Source: a bacterium
Lineage (GTDB): Bacteria; Patescibacteriota; Microgenomatia; Daviesbacterales; UBA10151
Length of the DNA: 11,859 nt
Assembly: GCA_027364775.1 (NCBI GenBank)
Contig: DAHXOS010000028.1
Coordinates: forward strand, 1 to 11,859
Reading direction: 5' to 3'
Shown: positions 7,120-11,859 of the stretch, piece after piece
How the letters are laid out: each line of letters begins with the position of its first letter
Numbering within the stretch: the stretch's first letter is position 1
Position numbers and translations under genes: made by a program
Notes under the pieces: generated by a model
The model's database searches: none
The model's input: only the letters and a program-made list of their open reading frames with translations
Told to the model about the DNA's origin: nothing

Positions 7120-7965
7120 CTATAATCCTATCGAATAATTTGTATCTTCTGAGGTAATATTTAAAGTCTGAGTAAAAAGATTTGTTAGAATTACCAAATA
7201 TTTAGCCTGCTGGTTTATTTTTTCTGCTGGTTGAGTATTATCAAAAATACTTCTTCTTAAGATTACTTTTTGGTTAGAAGTATCTTGTGAAATTGAAATT
7301 AAACTTCCGTTAACTACCAGTTGAGAAGTACCGGCTGGATCTGAGTAGTCAGTTGGACAACCAGATTCATAAGCCGTACAAATCGTTCCTCCTGAAATTA
7401 ATACCGCATTAATTAAAGTAACGCCGATATCAATATTAATATCTCCTTTTACTATAAAAACTACACCGGTTGTACCAGTACCATAATTAATATTATTATT
7501 AATATTTAAGTTGCCATCAACAAAAATTATTCCGGTTGTACTGCCGCTTAAAGGGCCGTTAATAGTTAAATTACCGGGTAAGTAATATAGGTGGTCATTT
7601 GGAGAAGTTAGCGGTATATTACTTTGAGTAAAATCCGAACCTGACAAAGCGCTGTGTTTATTTATTGTTGGTAAAGTTTTTGCTTGGGTATAATAAATTG
7701 ATTTTAACTCCTCATAAGTGGGAATTTTATAGCTGACAAAGGCTGCCTGCGGGTCTATTACACAAGTACCGATAGTGCTGTAAATCTTTCCGCCTGTAGT
7801 TTGGCTGCCTGCTTGAACTAAGGAATCAGAAACTATACTTCCGGAAGTTGGGCAGGTGCTGCTGGATGCAGAAACTTTTTTTACAGTCCTTTTGCCAAAC
7901 AATGAATAAACAGAAAGTACGATCAAACTAATTATTAAAAATTTTTTTAAGAATGAAATTAACAT
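7120..7965 (-). CDS. Exported beta-repeat protein of unknown function
   Basis: This 281-aa protein begins with a Lys-containing n-region and a strong hydrophobic segment (about 9-23), then VSA-SSS near 31-36, a plausible signal-peptidase site. A short helical segment (IPTYEELKSIYYTQAK, 81-96) precedes repeated strand-turn units with glycine at the turns: GNLTINGPL at 131-139, GNLNINNNI at 151-159, GDINIDIGV at 174-182 and VNGSLISIS at 218-226. This spacing fits a small beta-helix or bactofilin-like stack. Four cysteines (38, 68, 196, 203) could form disulfides outside the cell. It lacks sortase or pilin motifs. It starts 6 nt after the cupredoxin-like gene's stop, so the two are one operon and probably work together at the cell surface. 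I cannot name a function. Confidence 0.8.
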   Translation of the reverse strand: MLISFLKKFLIISLIVLSVYSLFGKRTVKKVSASSSTCPTSGSIVSDSLVQAGSQTTGGKIYSTIGTCVIDPQAAFVSYKIPTYEELKSIYYTQAKTLPTINKHSALSGSDFTQSNIPLTSPNDHLYYLPGNLTINGPLSGSTTGIIFVDGNLNINNNINYGTGTTGVVFIVKGDINIDIGVTLINAVLISGGTICTAYESGCPTDYSDPAGTSQLVVNGSLISISQDTSNQKVILRRSIFDNTQPAEKINQQAKYLVILTNLFTQTLNITSEDTNYSIGL

Positions 7966-7971
7966 AAATTG

Positions 7972-8478
7972 TTATTTAACTGCGTAGACCATACCGGCAG
8001 GAGTCTCAGAGTTATTGCAGCGGTAGGAAGCATAACCGTTGGCATTTATAAAATAAAGATCGATCTCACGGGTTTCACCGCTATTAAAATTAAACCGTTT
8101 TCCGGCGATAGATAAAGTAATTAACTTTGGATCTGCATTTCTAACTTTAAACTTTTTACCGGCTGGAAACTTATAGATAGGAGGATTACCCTGACAATTC
8201 TTAATTTCCAAAACGTCTGATTCTTTTGCTGCACTGGCAACTGTATTTTTATAGTCCTGTTGGTCTTTGGCTGAGGAGTTTGCGTTAATCAAATTTAAAG
8301 CCTTTTTTTCTTCTGGTTTTAAATTACGTTCAAATTTAAAATTTTCTTGGGTTTGATTAACCGGTTTACTAAAAAGCCCATTAATCTTAGAAAAACTTAA
8401 CAGTAAGATAATTAAAACAAGGATTGTTAAACCACCAATTAATAAATTTTTGCTGTTTAGAGCAAAATATTTGGTCAT
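7972..8478 (-). CDS. Membrane-anchored cupredoxin-like domain protein
   Basis: This 168-aa protein has one N-terminal transmembrane helix (residues about 12-29, IGGLTILVLIILLL), a polar linker (about 37-90) and a C-terminal beta domain facing outside. The domain reads like a cupredoxin: YKFPAGKKFKVRNADP, then an edge strand, GETREIDLYF, GYASYRC and PAGMVYAV. Cys154 and Met163 sit where two type-1 copper ligands would be, but the two expected histidines are absent (LIT near 119-121 and the CNNSETPAGM loop). Copper binding is therefore doubtful; Cys95 and Cys154 could pair instead. The ATG has no Shine-Dalgarno of its own, and a 22-codon upstream ORF ends in an ATGA overlap with it. A decayed partial copy lies at 10113-10305. 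Confidence 0.8.
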   Translation of the reverse strand: MTKYFALNSKNLLIGGLTILVLIILLLSFSKINGLFSKPVNQTQENFKFERNLKPEEKKALNLINANSSAKDQQDYKNTVASAAKESDVLEIKNCQGNPPIYKFPAGKKFKVRNADPKLITLSIAGKRFNFNSGETREIDLYFINANGYASYRCNNSETPAGMVYAVK

Positions 8479-8517
8479 AAATTAAGGTTAAAGGGGAATA
8501 AGGTGAAAGTCAAGTAA
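8270..8517 (-). repeat. Parent copy of the direct repeat flanking the Nudix block
   Basis: These bases (5' 70 codons of the cupredoxin-like gene plus about 39 bp upstream, including half of the leader ORF) are repeated in direct orientation at 10113-10305. Between the two copies lies the plus-strand 58-aa/Nudix/232-aa unit. Confidence 0.9.
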
Positions 8518-8543
8518 ATGGTATATCTTTCATCTTTTCTCAT
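8475..8543 (-). CDS. 22-codon leader ORF coupled to the cupredoxin-like gene
   Basis: On the minus strand a near-perfect Shine-Dalgarno (GTAAGGGGGTGAT, 8559-8547) lies 7 nt before the ATG at 8543. The frame reads a basic start (MRKDERYT) and a hydrophobic tail (LTFTLFPFNL), then stops with TGA overlapping the next gene's ATG (ATGA at 8478-8475). It is the best ribosome-binding site in the window, while the gene it overlaps has none, so translation reinitiation is a natural reading. In the decayed copy near 10300 the matching last 10 codons have the same length and stay hydrophobic where they differ, which weakly supports coding. It may be a regulatory leader peptide, or simply an upstream ORF that brings in ribosomes. 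Confidence 0.5.
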   Translation of the reverse strand: MRKDERYTIYLTFTLFPFNLNL

Positions 8544-8546
8544 TAA

Positions 8547-8559
8547 ATCACCCCCTTAC
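8547..8559 (-). promoter_or_regulatory. Strong Shine-Dalgarno of the leader ORF
   Basis: GTAAGGGGGTGAT on the minus strand matches the extended complement of the 16S rRNA 3' end (TAAGGAGGTGATC) except for one central G and the last base. Its G-core ends 7 nt before the ATG at 8543. Other genes here mostly lack such sites, so it decides where translation of the secreted-protein operon begins. Confidence 0.6.
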
Positions 8560-8569
8560 TTAGGAGGTA

Positions 8570-8598
8570 ATTTTCATTCGGAATTTCTCGTGAGGCAA
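8570..8598 (-). promoter_or_regulatory. Possible promoter of the secreted-protein operon
   Basis: On the minus strand TTGCCT (8598-8593), a 17-bp spacer and GAAAAT (8575-8570) match consensus at 4/6 each. The start would fall about 20 nt upstream of the leader ORF and keep its Shine-Dalgarno in the mRNA. The match is modest, and the site overlaps a direct repeat. Confidence 0.3.
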
Positions 8599-8628
8599 TG
8601 AATCAATTTCATTCGGATTTTTAGTGAG
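8572..8628. repeat. Two imperfect direct repeats, 35 bp apart
   Basis: TTTCATTCGGAATTTCTCG plus TGAG (8572-8594) recurs as TTTCATTCGGATTTTTAG plus TGAG (8607-8628). The shared core is TTTCATTCGGA, with GTGAG at the end of both. The stretch lies in the roughly 160-bp non-coding interval between the divergent secreted-protein operon and the 58-aa gene promoter. It could be a tandem operator or a duplication scar. Confidence 0.5.
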
Positions 8629-8670
8629 TCATATCGTCAGATGTCTAGGATCCGATACATTCAGAACGGT

Positions 8671-8698
8671 TTAACAAACTATTAAAGGTAAATATAAT
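8671..8698 (+). promoter_or_regulatory. Strong sigma-70-type promoter for the 58-aa/Nudix/232-aa unit
   Basis: TTAACA (8671-8676, 5/6 match), a 16-bp spacer and a perfect TATAAT (8693-8698) form the best promoter in the window. Transcription from about 8705 would start 2-4 nt before the ATG at 8708, so the first gene would be translated from a leaderless message. Confidence 0.65.
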
Positions 8699-8707
8699 GG
8701 CTGATAT

Positions 8708-8884
8708 ATGAGAGCCTTCAAGAGTCTTCCTGTTGAGATTAAGGTTAGGGATTTTAGCCAGAAAATGCTTGAAAGGTGTTTTACTTGTCCAGAACTTGGG
8801 GTTAGGTGTGGAGGGACTAATGTAGAAATGGAGTTGATTAGGCAAAAAAATCCTGAATTTGGAAATCCATATTGTGTATACTAA
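8708..8884 (+). CDS. 58-aa cysteine-containing small protein, unknown function
   Basis: This short frame begins MRAFKSLPVEIKVRDF, has Cys24-x2-Cys27, Cys34 and Cys56 (RCFTCPELGVRCGG and the end PYCVY), and stops 6 nt before the Nudix gene. The four cysteines could bind zinc as a small knuckle (C-x2-C-x6-C plus a distant C), but I do not recognise a family. Support for coding: a strong promoter whose start point almost coincides with the ATG, tight spacing to the next gene on the same strand, and ordinary protein composition. An in-frame TGA two codons upstream fixes the ATG as the earliest start. The opposite strand has an overlapping 66-codon open frame, which looks like its shadow. The name must stay hypothetical. 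Confidence 0.65.
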   Translation: MRAFKSLPVEIKVRDFSQKMLERCFTCPELGVRCGGTNVEMELIRQKNPEFGNPYCVY

Positions 8885-8890
8885 AACTTA

Positions 8891-9352
8891 ATGATTCAGT
8901 CTAAAAAATATAGAAAGAATGTGGCTTTAATAGCTTATAGAGGCATTGAATTTATTTTGGTAAATCTGGAAGTTTGGCCAAAAGATTACTGGAAATTTCC
9001 CCAAGGAGGAATTATTAAAGGTGAAACAGAGGAAGCAGCTGTTTTTAGAGAGTTTAAAGAAGAATTAGGTTCAGATAAAATCAAAATAACCTCCAAAAGT
9101 AATATTAAAAGAAAGTATAAATGGGATAAACCCAAGGTTATTGATGGTATTGAGTATGTAGGTCAGGACCAGACTTTTTTTATTGTTGAATATTTAGGCT
9201 CAAAAAATGAATTACAACCCCAGCAAGGAGAGATAAGACAGTTCTGCTTTGCAAAAAAGCAAGATTTAGAAAAACTGATAAAAAGAGAGGAACTTGATTT
9301 TGAAGATTATTGGCAGACAATAGAGCGGGTTTTAAATGAGGGTCCTCGTTAA
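8891..9352 (+). CDS. Nudix hydrolase, RppH/Ap4A-hydrolase-like
   Basis: This 153-aa cytoplasmic enzyme has a complete Nudix box: Gly39-x5-Glu45-x7-Arg53-Glu54-Phe-Lys-Glu57-Glu58-Leu-Gly60, so Mg-dependent cleavage of a nucleoside diphosphate linked to another group is expected. The lead-in YRKNVALIAYRG (7-18) and YWKFPQGGI (33-41) are typical of the subgroup containing E. coli RppH (removal of pyrophosphate from mRNA 5' ends) and bacterial/plant Ap4A hydrolases. The length agrees with RppH (about 160-176 aa). Which substrate it prefers cannot be told from sequence. It starts 6 nt after the 58-aa gene and ends 8 nt before the 232-aa gene, so the three form one operon. If many mRNAs here are leaderless, an mRNA 5'-end processing enzyme would be of interest, but that link is speculative. 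Confidence 0.88.
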   Translation: MIQSKKYRKNVALIAYRGIEFILVNLEVWPKDYWKFPQGGIIKGETEEAAVFREFKEELGSDKIKITSKSNIKRKYKWDKPKVIDGIEYVGQDQTFFIVEYLGSKNELQPQQGEIRQFCFAKKQDLEKLIKREELDFEDYWQTIERVLNEGPR

Positions 9353-9360
9353 AATTACAG

Positions 9361-10059
9361 ATGTTTGAAGAAGCAGAGAAGGAAGCAGTAGAATGTTTAA
9401 TAAAAGATGTAGGTATAAATAAAGGTAGCGTATTAACATTACCGTTTGATGAACGTCCAAGAGTTGTAAGAAAACATCTAGTTTCAGATCAAGAGATGTT
9501 GAATTCAGCCAGATCTAGGGTCCAGATACTTGCTGAAGATTCTTTATCTAAAAATGTATTTGGGTTTATCAAACCGGAGATGGATGGATATGAAAATAGG
9601 GTAGTTAGTTTTTTAATGAATTTGGGGTGTGAACCAAAAGTGCACCCTAAACAATACCTTACTCACCAGCAGTGGCTTGATTTATACGGATATGTTCTTA
9701 ATGAATGTGAAGATGCAATTTTTTTATATCTAATTCAAAGATCACTAGGAGTTCAACCTATAGAATTTGATATAACAAGTTTAGTTCATTCCGGAATAGA
9801 TCAGATAGAAGGTTTTAATAGGAAATATTGCGGATCTGCCAACAATTTTAGTCCAGGTACAATCCGTTGGGAAGTAAATCGCCCAGTACTTTTAAGCAGA
9901 GGTTTTGGCGGGATGACTGGTTATGCTCAGAATTTTGATCCATTCGATTATTACAGAAATAGAGGGGCGGGGTATATTTTAAGAGCATTTAATGGAATAC
10001 ATCTACCGAATAGTTATGACGAAAATGCCTCAAATAAGAAGATCTTATTTAAGAGTTGA
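9361..10059 (+). CDS. Hypothetical protein, 232 aa
   Basis: I do not recognise this protein. It is soluble, without signal peptide or membrane helices. The N-terminal half is helical and acidic (MFEEAEKEAVECLIKD; later MLNSARSRVQIL), the middle has HPKQYLTHQQWLDLYGYV and CEDAIFLYLIQRSLGV, and the C-terminal part is rich in Gly, Asn and aromatic residues (SRGFGGMTGYAQNFDPFDYY, about 179-198), suggesting a loop-rich enzyme-like fold. Histidines and acidic residues are scattered, with no HExxH, HD or nucleotide-binding loop. It starts 8 nt after the Nudix gene with no Shine-Dalgarno, so it is probably the last gene of that operon. A weak hairpin (10085-10105) lies 25 bp beyond its stop. Its downstream boundary coincides with the duplicated cupredoxin-like remnant. 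Confidence 0.75.
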   Translation: MFEEAEKEAVECLIKDVGINKGSVLTLPFDERPRVVRKHLVSDQEMLNSARSRVQILAEDSLSKNVFGFIKPEMDGYENRVVSFLMNLGCEPKVHPKQYLTHQQWLDLYGYVLNECEDAIFLYLIQRSLGVQPIEFDITSLVHSGIDQIEGFNRKYCGSANNFSPGTIRWEVNRPVLLSRGFGGMTGYAQNFDPFDYYRNRGAGYILRAFNGIHLPNSYDENASNKKILFKS

Positions 10060-10084
10060 AAAAATTTTATACTGGATCTATTAA

Positions 10085-10105
10085 AGAGTGATAGTTAAAC
10101 ACTCT
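10085..10105. other. Hairpin after the three-gene unit
   Basis: AGAGTG and CACTCT form a 6-bp stem with a 9-nt loop, 25 bp after the 232-aa gene's stop. No U-run follows on the plus strand; on the minus strand a short TTT follows. It may end the plus-strand transcript weakly, but it is not a canonical terminator. Confidence 0.3.
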
Positions 10106-10112
10106 ACAAGTA

Positions 10113-10305
10113 GCTGAGGAGTTTGCGTTAATCAAATTTAAAGCCTTTTTTTCTCTGGTTTTAAATTACGCTCAAATTTAAAATTTTCTTGTGTTTGATT
10201 AACCGGTTTACTAAAAAGCCCATTTTAATAAATTTTTGCTGTTTAGAGCAAAAATATTTGATTATATAATTAAGGTTAAAGGGCAACAAAAGGAAAGTCA
10301 AGTAA
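10113..10305 (-). pseudogene. Decayed partial copy of the cupredoxin-like gene and its upstream region
   Basis: This segment aligns with 8270-8517 in the same orientation. The left part (10113-10224) has only two substitutions and one missing base against 8270-8382. A block matching about 8383-8438 (56 bp, codons about 14-32) is missing. The right part (10225-10305) matches 8439-8517 with more differences. It thus covers the first 70 or so codons plus the upstream leader of the intact gene. It is dead as a gene: the ATG is ATA, there is a 1-bp insertion near the start and a 1-bp deletion later, and the missing block removes the whole transmembrane helix. The copy ends 2 bp short of the metallopeptidase stop codon, and its left end adjoins unrelated sequence. 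It is a recent duplication by its high identity. Confidence 0.9.
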
Positions 10306-10307
10306 GG

Positions 10308-11360
10308 TTACTTATAAATAGTCACAGCAGGTTTTTTTAAAGTGGCTGCATAAGCAGCAAAATCTTTATAAAATGTCTCAAGATCCATACCAAAGGCAGT
10401 TTTAAAGGTAACCCTCCAATCAAGTGTCCTGACATTGCTATAGAAATCTTTAAGTGATTGCAGGCCTTTACCACTTCTTTCCATTAAATATTTAACCGCT
10501 ACAGCGCTAAAACCATAATCTGAAGGTATAAGATCTTCGCTTCCTTCCAAGGGCTTTAATTCTGTTAAAGAGCCAGACTGGGTATTAAAAGCCTGACTAA
10601 GTTTCATACTGTCCCATTCCTGCCGGGTAATAAATTGTTTATCTGCTAGGGCATAACCTGCCAATAATTCGGCACTGCCTTCCGAAAGCCAAACCGGTCC
10701 ATAAATACGACCTACACTACTGTCTGATACCGCATCTTGCCCAATATGCAATCCTTCATGAGCTACAGTCCTGATCCTCTCAAATTCGCTTGCATCTGAC
10801 CAATTACCTCTTGTTCTGATGCGTATCCCATTAGTATAGGCATCTGCTAATTCTAATGGAAAAGGAAAGTTGCTTTGAACATCAACTTGTATAGGGTATC
10901 TAGTTACAACGCCAAAAGTTTTTAAAAAGAAATCAAGTGCAGCAGAAATGCCTGTTTTAATAAGTCTTTTATCGGTCTCTGTTGTTTCTGGTCCAAAGTT
11001 ATAAATTGGTTCAGGGTACTTTACTACTTCCGGAGTTTTTGTTGGCTCCGGTGGTTTTGGAGTAGGGGAAGCTTCTGCAATAACTTTAGCAGTTAAAGGT
11101 TGTTCTTCTTGTCCACTTTCTGGCAGTGGTGAGGTTTGGACTCCAGCAATATCAATAGATGGATCAGTATTTTCTTCTGCACTTTGAGCTAATGTAGCGG
11201 AGGCTTTTAAAGCAGCTGCTCCGCCAAAAAGTAACGCTGCTCCTTTTAATAAATCTCTACGTGTTGTACGTTCACCAAATAACTGGTTAAAGGGTGGAGT
11301 TTTATTAATTGATCCATCAGGAATTATTAATCTTCCTTCTAGTTTATTATCTACAGACAT
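10308..11360 (-). CDS. Tat-exported zinc metallopeptidase (HExxH, peptidase MA-like)
   Basis: This 350-aa protein has an unusually long n-region ending in TTRRDLLKG (Arg34-Arg35), then a weakly hydrophobic Ala/Gly segment (40-58) and ATLA-QS, a plausible cleavage site: the layout of a twin-arginine signal, implying export in a folded state. A Pro/Thr-rich linker (about 98-118) leads to the catalytic domain, where VAHEGLHIGQD holds the zinc-binding His201 and His205 and catalytic Glu202, and WLSEGSAELLAG provides the third ligand Glu227, as in gluzincins of the peptidase MA-like group. This points to an extracytoplasmic protease, perhaps wall-anchored by the linker; substrate unknown. The 5' leader carries an 8-bp hairpin touching a weak AAGGA site. 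The pseudogene remnant begins 2 bp after its stop. Confidence 0.88.
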   Translation of the reverse strand: MSVDNKLEGRLIIPDGSINKTPPFNQLFGERTTRRDLLKGAALLFGGAAALKASATLAQSAEENTDPSIDIAGVQTSPLPESGQEEQPLTAKVIAEASPTPKPPEPTKTPEVVKYPEPIYNFGPETTETDKRLIKTGISAALDFFLKTFGVVTRYPIQVDVQSNFPFPLELADAYTNGIRIRTRGNWSDASEFERIRTVAHEGLHIGQDAVSDSSVGRIYGPVWLSEGSAELLAGYALADKQFITRQEWDSMKLSQAFNTQSGSLTELKPLEGSEDLIPSDYGFSAVAVKYLMERSGKGLQSLKDFYSNVRTLDWRVTFKTAFGMDLETFYKDFAAYAATLKKPAVTIYK

Positions 11361-11373
11361 ATATTTTATTATC

Positions 11374-11394
11374 CTTAGAAATTTAGTTTCTAAG
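11374..11394 (-). promoter_or_regulatory. Hairpin in the leader of the metallopeptidase gene
   Basis: CTTAGAAA and TTTCTAAG form a perfect 8-bp stem with a 5-nt loop, 13 nt upstream of the ATG at 11360 on the minus strand. Its downstream arm ends within AAGGA, the only Shine-Dalgarno-like site (11 nt from the ATG), so folding could reduce ribosome access. No U-run follows, so it is not a terminator for the upstream gene. Confidence 0.4.
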
Positions 11395-11414
11395 ATATTT
11401 TATTGTCCTATAAT

Positions 11415-11444
11415 ATTATAGCACAATTATAACACACGATTATA
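11415..11444 (-). promoter_or_regulatory. Cluster of three TATAAT hexamers upstream of the metallopeptidase gene
   Basis: On the minus strand perfect TATAAT hexamers occupy 11444-11439, 11431-11426 and 11420-11415, the first two within repeats of TTATAATnGTG. The last is part of the palindrome CTATAATATTATAG. None has a good -35 at 16-18 bp. At least one probably serves as -10 for the metallopeptidase, leaving a leader of about 50 nt. Confidence 0.45.
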
Positions 11445-11458
11445 ATAAAGCTGTAAGT

Positions 11459-11859
11459 TTATTGGTTGGAATTGACTCCGCCTCCGGAAGTCTCACTAAA
11501 TGGAGGAATACAACTAGCGTTATAGTCAAAGGTGACAGGGTTACTATAAGAGGATTCATTACCAGCCATGTCCCGGGCTTTAACCTGAAGGTTATAGCGG
11601 TAATTTAATCCTCCAACAGAATCCAAACTCAAAGTTGAAAAATTATAGACCCATTGTGAACCGTTATATAAGGCTGCAAACTCGCTGGAACGGTTTAACA
11701 TGTTGTTAGTTAATTTATAGGTTACCGAATTAACCCCCGAAGGATCAGTGGCTATAGATAAAACAGGCTGGATATTTGCCCAGCTGGATTGGGTATAACA
11801 TTTATTAAATGTACTGATAAATCCAACAGCCGGTGGGGTAGTATCGGTAACTGTAGGAG
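11459..11859 (-). CDS. C-terminal part of an Ig-like surface protein (5' end outside window)
   Basis: The frame stays open from the stop at 11459 to the window edge, so the Met at 11701 is internal; at least 133 residues are present. The upstream part reads TDTTPPAVGF, then LSIATDPSGVNSVTYKL, and continues with YNLQVKARDMAGNESSYSN and PVTFDYNASC. This is the standard shape of bacterial Ig-like repeats (TDTTPP linker, DxSGV, ARDxAGN), usually found in tandem in large secreted or surface proteins. The end (SETSGGGVNSNQ) has no LPxTG, membrane anchor or sorting tail. A role in adhesion or cell-surface structure is inferred from the family. The Tat-exported metallopeptidase follows 98 bp downstream on the same strand with its own -10 cluster, and could act on such surface proteins, though only proximity suggests it. 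Confidence 0.82.
   Translation of the reverse strand, partial: PTVTDTTPPAVGFISTFNKCYTQSSWANIQPVLSIATDPSGVNSVTYKLTNNMLNRSSEFAALYNGSQWVYNFSTLSLDSVGGLNYRYNLQVKARDMAGNESSYSNPVTFDYNASCIPPFSETSGGGVNSNQ

Noticed and set aside
8645..8845. 66-codon open frame on the minus strand
   Set aside because: It overlaps the 58-aa plus-strand gene, which has the better promoter, operon spacing and cysteine pattern; this frame is rich in Asn, Pro and Ser with no recognisable feature and no start signal.
11699..11701. ATG as start of an 80-aa protein
   Set aside because: The frame is open upstream to the window edge and encodes a continuous Ig-like domain, so this Met is internal.

Overview
The window is AT-rich and gene-dense. 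It most resembles a small-genome bacterium of the Candidate Phyla Radiation (Patescibacteria), probably Microgenomates-like. This placement is inference: it rests on an archaeal-type ATP-dependent DNA ligase and an endonuclease Q beside ordinary bacterial genes (pth, uppS), on short secreted proteins of unknown function, on an Ig-like surface protein, and on very short 5' leaders. No rRNA, tRNA, CRISPR array or insertion sequence is visible.

Layout. 3-968 (+): the C-terminal winged-helix end of a Fic-family protein, then a class I SAM-methyltransferase-like protein. 1008-4400: a DNA-repair and polyamine stretch with an ATP-dependent DNA ligase (+), a SpeD-type pyruvoyl decarboxylase (-, stop codons 1 nt apart) and endonuclease Q (+), which diverges from speD across a 20-bp spacer carrying two overlapping -10 elements. 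4453-7084: peptidyl-tRNA hydrolase (+), a 67-aa orphan gene (-) with its own good promoter, then a trans-prenyl diphosphate synthase and undecaprenyl diphosphate synthase (+) whose stop and start overlap (TAATG); together the last two should make the C55 lipid carrier for cell-wall synthesis. 7120-8543 (-): a two-gene secreted-protein operon (membrane-anchored cupredoxin-like protein, then a beta-repeat exported protein), preceded by a 22-codon leader ORF with an almost perfect Shine-Dalgarno. 8671-10059 (+): a three-gene unit with a 58-aa cysteine protein too short for most gene callers, an RppH-like Nudix hydrolase and a 232-aa protein I do not recognise. 10113-10305 (-): a decayed partial copy of the cupredoxin-like gene. 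10308-11360 (-): a Tat-exported HExxH metallopeptidase. 11459 to window end (-): the C-terminus of an Ig-like surface protein whose 5' part lies outside the window.

The most notable observations are: (1) the (+) three-gene block at 8518-10112 is bracketed by direct repeats formed by the intact cupredoxin-like gene and its pseudogene copy, whose transmembrane helix has been precisely deleted; (2) a hidden leader ORF ends in an ATGA overlap with that cupredoxin-like gene; (3) many promoters place the -10 hexamer only 6-11 nt before the ATG, so leaderless or near-leaderless transcripts look like the local norm; (4) a speD homologue of a family known to have changed substrate in some lineages sits without an aminopropyltransferase gene.
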